A stretch of DNA of 15,844 nucleotides from JBDZUZ01 sp040255445 (GCA_040255445.1 JBDZUZ010000089.1:1-15844); one strand, 5' to 3'. Shown: positions 7,265-14,214, counted from the first letter of the stretch. The notes: generated from the sequence alone by a model not told the origin. Numbers and translations are program-made.

Positions 7265-7653
7265 AGGTACTCGCCAATCTTGTCGAGCAGCGAGTCCTCG
7301 AAATTGCGAGCGGTAATGTTCACCGAGATCGCCCGCTTTGAAACAACCTCCACCGATGAACCGCCGTCGATCGGATCGACAAACACGGCAACGCGCTCGC
7401 CCCAGCTGAACATTGTCGCCCCGCGGCTCAGGAGCATGTAGCCTTCATCCTGAAATGTACCGGCGACGGAGAGGTCGAGATCATTCGCCGCGCGAGGTAC
7501 CGCCCGCCAGACCTGATCCACGGTAGCGGAATAGGTGCGGCGGGTGCCGTCGCCGCGCGCCTCCCGCGCATCGCCCAGGCTGTTGCAGCCCGTGAGGAAT
7601 GCCGGCGCAAGCGATGCCAAAATGAGTAAGGCAAGAGACCACTTCTGCCGCAT
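7255..7653 (-). CDS. Small lipoprotein, unknown function
   Basis: A 132-residue protein. The signal peptide MRQKWSLALLILASLAPAFL ends in the good lipobox LTGC (Cys23), so it is an acylated, exported lipoprotein. The mature part starts with a charged linker (REARGDGTRR) and then has a compact alpha/beta pattern: TYSATVDQVWRAVPRAANDL, a strand DLSVAGTF, a short loop with GYMLLSRG, strands RVAVFVDP and SSVEVVSKR, and a final helix FEDSLLDKIGEYL. This resembles small lipoproteins with DUF3568-like folds, but that assignment is only a guess. The start is well supported: GGAGG at 7667-7663 lies 9 nt before the ATG, and a GCTAGGCT box is at 7727-7720. It lies downstream of kbl on the same strand, with its own promoter in the gap. 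Confidence 0.8.
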   Translation of the reverse strand: MRQKWSLALLILASLAPAFLTGCNSLGDAREARGDGTRRTYSATVDQVWRAVPRAANDLDLSVAGTFQDEGYMLLSRGATMFSWGERVAVFVDPIDGGSSVEVVSKRAISVNITARNFEDSLLDKIGEYLVR

Positions 7654-7719
7654 GATCGCGAACCTCCGCCACGGGTGCCCTTGGCGGAGCGGCAGCGCAC
7701 CGAGTCGCCAGGATGCGGC

Positions 7720-7727
7720 AGCCTAGC
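7720..7727 (-). promoter_or_regulatory. Extended -10 box for the lipoprotein gene
   Basis: On the - strand this reads GCTAGGCT, identical to the boxes at 84-91 and 753-760. The predicted start near 7713 gives a leader of about 60 nt that carries the GGAGG ribosome site. No clear -35 is seen at 16-18 bp. Confidence 0.45.
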
Positions 7728-7770
7728 AGGTACCCACGGACCCGAGGTACCGCCCGGCGCCGCACCGAGG

Positions 7771-9024
7771 TCAGATCTTCTTGAGCGCATCCACCAGAGC
7801 ATCGATGTGCTGCGTGGTGTGCGCGGCCGAGATCTGGCACCGTAGCCGGGCGTGGCCTTCGGGCACGACCGGATAGCCAAAGCCGATCACGAAGACGCCC
7901 AGTTCGAGCAGCCGCTTGCTCATCGCGATCGCCTTGGCGGTGTCGTGCACGATGATCGGGCAGATCGCGGTGGGGGATTCGAGCACCTCGAAGCCGCCGG
8001 CCTTGAGCTTCTTGCGGGCGTAGGCGACGTTGGACTTGAGTGTGTCGACGAACTTTGGCTGCGTGCGGACGAGTTCGATCGCCTTGTCGGCCGAGCAGGC
8101 GACGGTGACCGGGAGGGCGTTAGAGAAGAGCGTGGGCCGGCCGCGCTGGATGATCATCTCGATCGCCCGCTGGCTGCCGGCGATGAACCCGCCCGCGCCG
8201 CCGCCGAGCGCCTTGCCCAGCGTGCCGGTGAAGAGGTCGACACGGCCGCTGTGGCTTCCACCGTCGATCATCCCGTAATGCTCGTGCGTGCCGCGGCCGG
8301 TGGCGCCCATCACGCCGTGCCCGTGGCTGTCGTCCACGACGAGCATCGCGCCGAACTCATCGCAGAGGGAGCGCATCTTCGGGAGGTCGGCGATCGAGCC
8401 TTCCATCGAGAAGACGCCGTCGGTCACGACCCAGATCTGGCCGGTGACATCGGGGTTGGCGCGGGCCTTCTCGAGCGCTTCGCGGAGTGACTTCTCGCCC
8501 TCGAGCACGTTGTTGCGGTAGACCGCCTTGTGCACGCCTTTCTTGATCGTCGTCGCCAGGCGGATCGAGTCGATGATGCAGGCGTGGTTCAGTTCATCGC
8601 TGATGATGATGTCCCCGGGCTCGCAGAGCGTGGGGAAGAGCGCTTCGTTCGCGGTCCAGGCGGAGACGAACGTGTACGACGCCTCGGTGCCCATGTACTC
8701 GGCGATCGAGCGTTCGAGCGTCTCGTGGGGCGTGAAGGTGCCGCAGATGAAGCGGACCGAGGCGGTGCCCGCGCCGAACTTCCGCAGCCCCTCGATGCCG
8801 GCCTCGACGACCTGCGGGTGGTTGGCCAGACCGAGGTAGTTGTTGGAGCAGAAGCAGAGCGTCTCGCGGAAGGAGCCATCGGGCTGGCGGAGCCGGACGG
8901 AGGGGCCCATGGGCCCATCGATCATCTGCAGGTGCTTGAAGAGGCCGTTCTTGTGCAGGTCCGCGAGCAGCGCATCGGTGCGGGTGTCGAAGTGGGTGGC
9001 AGCGGTGGCGTGGTCGGTGGGCAT
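7771..9024 (-). CDS. kbl: Glycine C-acetyltransferase (2-amino-3-ketobutyrate CoA ligase)
   Basis: A 417-residue PLP enzyme of the alpha-oxoamine synthase family. Kbl interconverts 2-amino-3-oxobutanoate plus CoA with glycine plus acetyl-CoA, the second step of threonine breakdown. Kbl-like blocks include FCSNNYLGLANHP (58-70), ASVRFICGT (88-96), ISDELNHACIIDSIRL (141-156), VTDGVFSMEG (200-209) and the C-terminal GYPVVPEGHARLRCQISAAH (383-402). The PLP lysine is Lys271 in TGTLGKALGG, and DDSHGHG (231-237) supplies the cofactor Asp and His. BioF and serine palmitoyltransferase are relatives; the RFICGT and QISAAHT segments favour Kbl. The usual partner, threonine dehydrogenase (tdh), is not in the window. 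A GAGGA site (9037-9033) lies 8 nt before the ATG. The N-terminus has about 20 extra residues relative to E. coli Kbl. Confidence 0.87.
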   Translation of the reverse strand: MPTDHATAATHFDTRTDALLADLHKNGLFKHLQMIDGPMGPSVRLRQPDGSFRETLCFCSNNYLGLANHPQVVEAGIEGLRKFGAGTASVRFICGTFTPHETLERSIAEYMGTEASYTFVSAWTANEALFPTLCEPGDIIISDELNHACIIDSIRLATTIKKGVHKAVYRNNVLEGEKSLREALEKARANPDVTGQIWVVTDGVFSMEGSIADLPKMRSLCDEFGAMLVVDDSHGHGVMGATGRGTHEHYGMIDGGSHSGRVDLFTGTLGKALGGGAGGFIAGSQRAIEMIIQRGRPTLFSNALPVTVACSADKAIELVRTQPKFVDTLKSNVAYARKKLKAGGFEVLESPTAICPIIVHDTAKAIAMSKRLLELGVFVIGFGYPVVPEGHARLRCQISAAHTTQHIDALVDALKKI

Positions 9025-9107
9025 CGCGGGGGTCCTCGGCAGAGCATCCGGTTCCCGCCGCGCGGGTCGCGCGGGGGTGAGTGGGGATGAGTGGGGGTGT
9101 GCCGCCG

Positions 9108-9113
9108 ATTCTA
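9108..9113 (-). promoter_or_regulatory. Possible -10 box for kbl
   Basis: On the - strand this is TAGAAT, one mismatch from TATAAT, about 84 nt upstream of the kbl ATG, in the 105-bp gap after the DNRLRE-type gene. No -35 match was found at 17 bp. No terminator is seen in this gap, so read-through from upstream is also possible. Confidence 0.3.
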
Positions 9114-9129
9114 ACCCGGTCGGGTCGGC

Positions 9130-9867
9130 TTACCGCCGACGCCGCGCTGCGAACACCGCGAGGAGCACCGGGGCCACCGCGGCGGGCGCGGGGATCGGTG
9201 TGTAGTCGATCACCAGCCGCGGCCGCTGCGAGGAATTCGAGTTCTCGCGGGTGGAGAAGCGCTTGGCGGTCCCCGCGGGGCCGCTCTCATCACCGAGCAG
9301 GATCCACCCGAAGCTCTGCGACGGGTTGTTGAGCCAGGCCTGCACATCCGCGGTCATGCCCGGATCGCTCCAGGTGTAGAAGGCCGCCTGATCGACGACC
9401 GTCGAGGCGCTGGGGGCCGCGACGAAGTCGCCGCCCGGGTTGGTCCACGACTGGGTGGTGTAGTGCGTGTAGAGCCAGGTGACCGAGCCGTTGGTGGCGA
9501 TGGTGCCGCCGCCCTCGCCGCCGGGGGCATCGCTCTGGCCCTCGCCCCAGTCGGCGAGCACGCGGTGCAGGGTCATCGGTGTACCGACCGCGTTGGTGCG
9601 CGACATGTAGAGCCGCAGCGAGACGGAGTTGATCGTCGCCCCGGCGGGTACTGCGCTGGCGATGTCGAAGGCGAGGATGGCGCGCCGGGTGGCATCGCCC
9701 GTCGGCTGGTTGGTGACGCCGGCGAACATGTAGCTGCCCGCGCCGTTGCTGAGAAAGCCGCCGGCGCCCTCGATGAGCGTGTTGTCCTTGGAAGCGCCGA
9801 TGGTGGCGGTGTCGGCCAGCGCGGCGGCCGCGGGAAGAGCGAGGGCGAGTGCGATCGTGCAGCGCAT
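9130..9867 (-). CDS. Secreted DNRLRE-type protein with PEP-CTERM-like tail (copy 1)
   Basis: A 245-residue secreted protein. Signal peptide MRCTIALALALPAAAALA (1-18) precedes DTATIGASKDNTLIE, the N-terminal signature of DNRLRE-type (CBM96-like) beta-sandwich domains. Family blocks continue with RRAILAFDIA (61-70), PAGATINSVSLRLYM (74-88), LHRVLADWGEG (100-110), WTNPGGDFVA (141-150), PGMTADVQAWLNN (169-181), FGWILLGDES (186-195) and GTAKRFSTREN (199-209). The domain fills the mature protein, and no enzyme active site is evident. The C-terminus PIPAPAA, a hydrophobic stretch and RRRR is a PEP-CTERM-like sorting tail, expected to be processed by an exosortase-type system that is not in this window. 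AGGAGG (9882-9877) sits 10 nt before the ATG. The next gene upstream on the strand is a paralogue, and a strong hairpin lies between them. Confidence 0.85.
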   Translation of the reverse strand: MRCTIALALALPAAAALADTATIGASKDNTLIEGAGGFLSNGAGSYMFAGVTNQPTGDATRRAILAFDIASAVPAGATINSVSLRLYMSRTNAVGTPMTLHRVLADWGEGQSDAPGGEGGGTIATNGSVTWLYTHYTTQSWTNPGGDFVAAPSASTVVDQAAFYTWSDPGMTADVQAWLNNPSQSFGWILLGDESGPAGTAKRFSTRENSNSSQRPRLVIDYTPIPAPAAVAPVLLAVFAARRRR

Positions 9868-9927
9868 AGCGGTAGTGCCTCCTGGCGCGGTTATCCGGGC
9901 AACGGAAACCTACCTCACAAAAGCGAC

Positions 9928-9960
9928 AGCGGCCAGCCGATTCAGGATCGGCTGGCCGCT
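9928..9960 (-). terminator. Strong intrinsic terminator between the two DNRLRE-type genes
   Basis: A perfect 14-bp stem pairs 9928-9941 with 9947-9960 around a 5-nt loop; a further C-G pair (9927/9961) can extend it. On the - strand TTTT follows at 9922-9919, soon after the stop of copy 2 (9994). On the + strand five Ts follow at 9965-9969, so it could work in both directions, although no + strand gene ends here. This is the clearest terminator in the window and separates transcription of the two paralogues. Confidence 0.8.
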
Positions 9961-9993
9961 GCTGTTTTTATCGGACAGTCTCGGCGAGAGCGA

Positions 9994-10719
9994 TCAACGG
10001 CGGCGGCGGGTGATCAGCGGGAGGCCCGCGAAGACCAGAGCCGCGGCGGGGGCCGGGATCGGGGTGTAGTCGACGACGAGCACCGGGAGCTGCTCGGGGG
10101 CGGCGCCCTCGCGGGAGACGAACCGCTTGGCCGTGCCATTGGCGGACTCATCGCCCATGATCAGCCAGCCGAAGTTGCCGCCGTTGTCGAGCCAGTTCTG
10201 CACATCGGCGACCATGCCGGGGCTCGACCAGCTGTAGGAGCCGACCTGATCGACCGAGGCGGTGGCGGAGGCCGCGGCGACGAAGTCGCCGCCGGCGGTG
10301 TTCCAGAGCGTGCCGGGGTAGAAGGTGTGGATCCACGTTGCATCGTTGGTGGTGGCCTGGGTGCCGGTGCCGCCGCCGGCGGAGCTGGTGCCCTCGCCCC
10401 AGTTCGACGTCACGCGGTGCAGGCTGACCGGGACCGCGCCCGAGATCGTCATGTCCATGTAGAGGCGGAGCTCGACGCTGTTGATGGTGGCGCCGGCGGG
10501 GATCGCGGCGGTATCGAAGGCCATCAGGCCGCGGCGGATATCGCCGCCGCGGAGCGTTTTGCCGGCGAAGACCGCGGGGCCGACGCCGCTGCTGAGTTCA
10601 CCATTGGGGTCGAAGAAGAGTGTGTTGTCCTTCGACGCGGACAGGTTGGCGACATCCGCGACGAGGATCGCGGGGGCGGCGACGAGCGCGGCGGTGGCCG
10701 CGAACAGTGACATGCGCAT
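9994..10719 (-). CDS. Secreted DNRLRE-type protein with PEP-CTERM-like tail (copy 2)
   Basis: A 241-residue paralogue of the gene at 9130-9867, with the same architecture. Signal peptide MRMSLFAATAALVAAPAILVA (1-21) is followed by DVANLSASKDNTLFF, then RRGLMAFDTA (62-71), PAGATINSVELRLYM (74-88), LHRVTSNWGEG (100-110), AGGDFVAAASA (142-152), PGMVADVQNWLDN (167-179), FGWLIMGDES (183-192) and GTAKRFVSREG (195-205). The tail TPIPAPAA, hydrophobic run and RRRR predicts membrane sorting at the cell surface. The copies share block order and near-identical spacing but have diverged clearly in the signal peptide, glycine-rich loop and C-terminal hydrophobic run, so the duplication is not recent. A GA-rich SD (near 10728-10739) lies about 8 nt before the ATG at 10719; a second in-frame ATG at 10713 is the weaker choice. 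Role unknown; probably a surface or extracellular binding protein. Confidence 0.85.
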   Translation of the reverse strand: MRMSLFAATAALVAAPAILVADVANLSASKDNTLFFDPNGELSSGVGPAVFAGKTLRGGDIRRGLMAFDTAAIPAGATINSVELRLYMDMTISGAVPVSLHRVTSNWGEGTSSAGGGTGTQATTNDATWIHTFYPGTLWNTAGGDFVAAASATASVDQVGSYSWSSPGMVADVQNWLDNGGNFGWLIMGDESANGTAKRFVSREGAAPEQLPVLVVDYTPIPAPAAALVFAGLPLITRRRR

Positions 10720-10797
10720 TCTGGTGTCCTCTCTCTCTGAACCTGTGAACGGGCCGGACTGAGTGAGCCCGGGCCCGGGGCCTCTGGCCCATGCTTG

Positions 10798-10825
10798 AGC
10801 GTACTGCCTTACGCGGCCGGGACAA
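10798..10825 (-). promoter_or_regulatory. Candidate promoter for DNRLRE-type copy 2
   Basis: On the - strand TTGTCC (10825-10820) is followed by 16 bp and then TACGCT (10803-10798). The predicted start near 10791 gives a leader of about 70 nt ending in the GA-rich ribosome site. The leader also holds a GGGCC/GGCCC hairpin. Confidence 0.4.
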
Positions 10826-10837
10826 GGAAAGATGCCG

Positions 10838-12349
10838 TCAAGACGGGTGTGTGGCGGTTTCGGGGGTCGATTTGGTGGATTGTTCGGGCCGGTCCGATGC
10901 CCCGGACGGAGTCCGATCGGCTGCTGGCGTCGGCTTACCGGACGTTGCGGTGATGAGCCGGGCCCCGCGGCGGAAGAGCAGGTACGCCCAGATCCACTCC
11001 AGCATCACCATCAGCCGGGACCGGAAGTTGATCAGGTAGTAGATGTGGACCGCGGCCCACAGAGCGAAGGCGGGGAATCCGCCGAAGTGCCGCCCGCCGA
11101 CGGTCGCGACCGCCTTGTTGCGGCCGATGGTCGCGAGCAGGCCCTTGTCGGTGTAGCGGAAGGGCCGGCGCGATGCGGGGTCGGGTGGGCCGCCGCTCCC
11201 CGCTTCGCGGGCGATGGTGGCCGCCGCGTACTTGCCCATCTGCATCGCACCGGGGGCCATGCCGGGGACCTCATCGCCGCTGGCGGGGTCGATGACCTTC
11301 GCGATGTCGCCGATGACGAAGACTTCCGGGTGATCCGGGATCGTCAGATCTGTGTTCACCCTGACCCGGCCTTTGTCGGTCGGCGCGCCCAGGCGGGCGG
11401 CGAGCGGCACGGGCCGGACGCCAGCGCCCCAGAACATGCCGCCGACGGCGAGGGTTACGTCTGCGCCGGCGCCCGCGTCGGGACCGTCGCCGGGCTTGAG
11501 CGTGATGCGGCCCGGCTGGATGCTGGTCACTTTCGTCCGCAATCGCACATCGACGCCGAGCGATTCGAGGTCTCGCTTCGCGCGTTCGCTGTTGGCGGGC
11601 GGGAACGAGGGGAGCAGGCGTTCGCCGGCCTCTGCAAGGATGATGCGGGCGGCGCGGGTGTCAACCCTGCGGAAGTCGCGGGGGATGGTGCGGAGGGCGA
11701 TCTCGCTGAAGGCACCGGCGAGTTCGACGCCGGTGGGCCCGCCGCCGACGATTACGAACGTGAGCAAGGCAGCGCGGCGTTCGGGATCGTCCTCGCGCTC
11801 GGCTTCTTCGAACGCGAGCAGGAACTGCTCACGCATCGCGCGGGCGTCTTCGATGTTCTTGAGTCCGGGCGCGTGCCGCGACCACGCATCGTTGCCGAAG
11901 TAGTGGCTCTCGGCGCCGGCGGCGACGATGAGATAGTCGTACACGAGCTCGCCGCGGTCGAGCACGACGCGGCGGTTCTCGACATCGACATCGGTCGCTT
12001 CCGCCAGCAGCACGCGGGCGTTCTGCTGCCGCCCGAGCACCTCGCGGATGGGCGTGGCGATCTGCGCCGGCGAGAGCGCTGCGCTCGCGACCTGGTAGAG
12101 CAGCGGCTGGAAGAGATGGTGGTTGCGACGGTCGATCAGCGTGAGATCGACGGGCGCATCGGCGAGGTCGCGTGCGGCGGTCAGGCCCGCGAACCCGCCG
12201 CCGATGATGACGACACGCGGGCGCGCTGTCGCGGAGTCGCGTGGGGCGCGTGAGCTCGGCTGCCCCGAGCTTGCCCGTCCGGTGTTCGCCCGTCCGGTGT
12301 TTGACTGCCCGGTGTTTGGCTGCCCGGGGCTCGCTTGCCCGGTCTTCAT
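10838..12349 (-). CDS. ndh: Type II NADH dehydrogenase (NDH-2)
   Basis: A 503-residue single-subunit flavoprotein that passes electrons from NADH to membrane quinone without pumping protons. The FAD Rossmann motif VVIIGGGFAGLTAARDLA is at 46-63, the NAD motif FVIVGGGPTGVELAGAFSEI at 198-217, and the second FAD motif FVIGDIA at 344-350. NHHLFQPLLYQVA (76-88) and PGAMQMGKYAA (366-376) are typical of NDH-2. The hydrophobic C-terminal part (FPAFALWAAVHIYYLINF at 425-442, then LEWIWAYLLF at 450-459) is the usual monotopic membrane anchor. Oddities are a 45-residue N-terminal extension made of five-residue repeats and a disordered tail after 468. ATG 12349 is chosen because GGAGG (12360-12356) lies 6 nt upstream; the frame is open back to 12499 but that part overlaps crtI and looks non-coding. 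It is 58 nt downstream of the desaturase gene and may be partly co-transcribed with it. Confidence 0.88.
   Translation of the reverse strand: MKTGQASPGQPNTGQSNTGRANTGRASSGQPSSRAPRDSATARPRVVIIGGGFAGLTAARDLADAPVDLTLIDRRNHHLFQPLLYQVASAALSPAQIATPIREVLGRQQNARVLLAEATDVDVENRRVVLDRGELVYDYLIVAAGAESHYFGNDAWSRHAPGLKNIEDARAMREQFLLAFEEAEREDDPERRAALLTFVIVGGGPTGVELAGAFSEIALRTIPRDFRRVDTRAARIILAEAGERLLPSFPPANSERAKRDLESLGVDVRLRTKVTSIQPGRITLKPGDGPDAGAGADVTLAVGGMFWGAGVRPVPLAARLGAPTDKGRVRVNTDLTIPDHPEVFVIGDIAKVIDPASGDEVPGMAPGAMQMGKYAAATIAREAGSGGPPDPASRRPFRYTDKGLLATIGRNKAVATVGGRHFGGFPAFALWAAVHIYYLINFRSRLMVMLEWIWAYLLFRRGARLITATSGKPTPAADRTPSGASDRPEQSTKSTPETATHPS
12258..12347 (-). repeat. Six tandem 15-bp units in the 5' end of ndh
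   Basis: Six imperfect 15-bp units, directly after the ndh start codon on the - strand, start at 12258, 12273, 12288, 12303, 12318 and 12333. They encode five-residue units of the type TGQAS, PGQPN, TGQSN, TGRAN, TGRAS, SGQPS. The two central units differ at only one base. Changes in copy number would stay in frame. Confidence 0.8.
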
Positions 12350-12366
12350 GCATGCCCTCCGCACGC

Positions 12367-12374
12367 ACGATAGC
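12367..12374 (-). promoter_or_regulatory. Extended -10 box between crtI and ndh
   Basis: On the - strand this is GCTATCGT, which fits the GCTANNNT pattern. The predicted start near 12360 falls on the GGAGG ribosome site, so an ndh transcript from here would have a leader of only about 11 nt. Confidence 0.35.
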
Positions 12375-12407
12375 GCGGGGCGCGGGGTTGGCGGCGAGAG
12401 ACGCTGT

Positions 12408-14045
12408 TCAGACGCCCGCGGCGGCGAGGGCTGCCTGGGCCTCGGCCGGCGATTCGAGCATGCGGCGTGCTGCGGCGATGCCGCGGGGCGCAGCGTCATC
12501 GCCGGTGAAGGCGAGGCCGAGCTCGCGGCAGATCATGCGGCTGGAGATCTGCGCCGAGAGGAAGATCGTGGGCAGGCCCGAGCCCGGGTGCGTGCCGCCG
12601 CCGACGAGGAACAGGTCCTCGAAACCCTTGAGCTTGTTCTGCGGGCGGCGGTAGAGCATCTGGCCGAGGTTGTGGGCGAGGTTGAAGGTTGCGCCGAAGT
12701 TGATGTTGGCGGAGCGCCAGTCGTCGGGCGTGATCTGCACTTCTTGCTCGATGCGCTGCTCGATGTCGGTGATGCCGAAGACCTTGCGCATCTGCTCGAA
12801 GGTCTTCTGCCGCAGCCGCGGCGCGTCGACGGTCCAGTCGATCGCGGCGGTGCAGTTGGGCGTGGGCACCAGGACATAGAGCGAACTCTTGCCGGGGGGC
12901 GCGAGCGTCGGATCGATGCGCGAGGGGTTGCAGATGTAGACCGAGGGTTCATCGCTCAGACGGCCGTCGATGGAGATGTCCTGCAGGTTGCGGCGGTACT
13001 GCTCGCTGACGTAGATGGTGTGGTGCGGGAGGTCGATCTCGCCATCAACACCCAGATACAGCATGTAAGTCGAGCATGAGTAACGGCGGCTGTCGATCAC
13101 CGAGGTGTCGTAGGTCGCGCCCGCGTTGGCTCGCACGGACTGCGGCACGAGATTCTTGATCGCCCAGGTCGCATCGGCGTTGACGACGACCTTGTCGAAG
13201 CGGTGTTCGGCGCCGTGCACGCGCACGCCCACAGCGCGCACACCGTCGAAGAGGATCTCCTCCACCGGCGCGCCGGTGCGGATGGTGACGCCCAGGTCCA
13301 TCGCGACCTCGGCCATCGCCCGCATCAGCGCGTGGCAGCCGCCGATGGGGTGCCACACGCCGTACTCGTACTCGATGAAGGGGAGGATCGTGAAGAGGCT
13401 GGGGCACTCGAACGGGCTCATGCCCAGGTACTTGGCCTGGAAGCAGACCGAGAGCCGCACCAGCGGGTCCTCGAAGTACTTGCTCAGGAGCCCGTGCACC
13501 GAGAGGTGCGGGTTGAGCATCGGTGCGCACTTCATCGCATCGAAGTTGAGCAGGTCCGCCGGGCTCCGCATGGGGCTGCGGAGGATCGATTCCATCGCGT
13601 GGAGCTTGCGGCGGTTGTCGTTGATGAAGCGCTTGAAGGCTTGGCCGTCGCGCGGGTTGATCGCGCCGATGCGGCGGGCCATCTCGGCGATGTCCTGCGT
13701 GGTGTCGAGCGTGATCGGCTTCTGACCCTCCCGGCCCAGGATGAGGCGGTACATCGGGTCGAGGCGGTGGAGCTCGGCGTGGTCCTGCAGGCGACGGCCT
13801 GCCGCGGCGAAGATTTCCTCGAGCACATAGGGCATCAGGAAGAAGGTGGGGCCGCGGTCGAAGCGGTAGGGGCCGGCCGTGACGGGGCTGGTGCGGCCGC
13901 CGACGACGGGCTGGGCCTCGAAGAGCGTGACGCGGACACCCGAAGAGGCGAGCAGCATCGCCGCGGCGAGCCCGCCGGGCCCGGCGCCGATGATCGCGGC
14001 GGTGGGCTGGCCTGAGGCGGCGGGTGTATGGAGCGGTCTGGACAT
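12408..14045 (-). CDS. crtI: CrtI/CrtN-family carotenoid desaturase
   Basis: A 545-residue FAD-dependent desaturase that introduces double bases of conjugation (C=C bonds) into phytoene or, in C30 pathways, squalene or diapophytoene, at the membrane. The dinucleotide motif AAIIGAGPGGLAAAMLLA is at 16-33 and FEAQPVVGGRTSP (42-54) is the bacterial phytoene-dehydrogenase type. FQAKYLGMSPFECPSLFTIL (202-221) and YGVWHPIGGCHALMRAM (228-244) are core CrtI blocks. The C-terminal signature FLVGGGTHPGSGLPTIFLSA (479-498) is clear. Whether it acts on C40 or C30 substrate cannot be read directly; the divergent aldehyde dehydrogenase favours an oxidised, perhaps C30, product. ATG 14045 is the first start in the open frame. 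Its leader has no good SD but carries four 12-bp repeats and, further up, a GCTACCGT box. The ndh gene follows after 58 nt. Confidence 0.88.
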   Translation of the reverse strand: MSRPLHTPAASGQPTAAIIGAGPGGLAAAMLLASSGVRVTLFEAQPVVGGRTSPVTAGPYRFDRGPTFFLMPYVLEEIFAAAGRRLQDHAELHRLDPMYRLILGREGQKPITLDTTQDIAEMARRIGAINPRDGQAFKRFINDNRRKLHAMESILRSPMRSPADLLNFDAMKCAPMLNPHLSVHGLLSKYFEDPLVRLSVCFQAKYLGMSPFECPSLFTILPFIEYEYGVWHPIGGCHALMRAMAEVAMDLGVTIRTGAPVEEILFDGVRAVGVRVHGAEHRFDKVVVNADATWAIKNLVPQSVRANAGATYDTSVIDSRRYSCSTYMLYLGVDGEIDLPHHTIYVSEQYRRNLQDISIDGRLSDEPSVYICNPSRIDPTLAPPGKSSLYVLVPTPNCTAAIDWTVDAPRLRQKTFEQMRKVFGITDIEQRIEQEVQITPDDWRSANINFGATFNLAHNLGQMLYRRPQNKLKGFEDLFLVGGGTHPGSGLPTIFLSAQISSRMICRELGLAFTGDDAAPRGIAAARRMLESPAEAQAALAAAGV

Positions 14046-14048
14046 GCG

Positions 14049-14096
14049 GTGCTCTGGGCTGTGCTCTGGGCTGTGCTCTGGGTCGTGCTCTGGGCC
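14049..14096 (-). repeat. Four tandem 12-bp repeats in the crtI leader
   Basis: GTGCTCTGGGCT (as read on the + strand) is repeated four times, at 14049, 14061, 14073 and 14085. The first two units are identical and the last two differ only in the final two bases. The array ends 3 nt upstream of the desaturase ATG, where an SD would normally be, and downstream of the GCTACCGT box. Copy-number change would alter leader length and structure but not the reading frame. Confidence 0.9.
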
Positions 14097-14132
14097 GCGA
14101 TCCCGGTGTCGGGCACGGCGGGCTTGCGTTTG

Positions 14133-14140
14133 ACGGTAGC
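14133..14140 (-). promoter_or_regulatory. Extended -10 box for crtI
   Basis: On the - strand this is GCTACCGT. The predicted start near 14126 gives a leader of about 80 nt containing the 12-bp repeats. No convincing -35 is present. It lies back to back with the aldehyde dehydrogenase promoter in the 175-bp divergent gap. Confidence 0.4.
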
Positions 14141-14206
14141 GGGTCGACGGGCGGGATTCGCCGCGTCTTCATACGCGGATGCCGGCGGGTCGGCGTGGGC
14201 GATGCC

Positions 14207-14214
14207 CGTAGACT
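14207..14214 (+). promoter_or_regulatory. -10 box, leaderless aldehyde dehydrogenase start
   Basis: CGTAGACT contains TAGACT (14209-14214), which ends 6 nt before the ATG at 14221. No SD lies between. The spacing equals that at rsmD and predicts a leaderless transcript. Confidence 0.4.

Noticed and set aside
10832..12253. A 473-residue + strand open frame opposite ndh
   Set aside because: Shadow of ndh, whose FAD and NAD motifs are complete on the - strand.
12350..12499. A 50-residue N-terminal extension of ndh in the open frame upstream
   Set aside because: It overlaps the end of the desaturase gene, is Pro/Arg-rich and non-conserved in appearance, while ATG 12349 has a well-spaced GGAGG.
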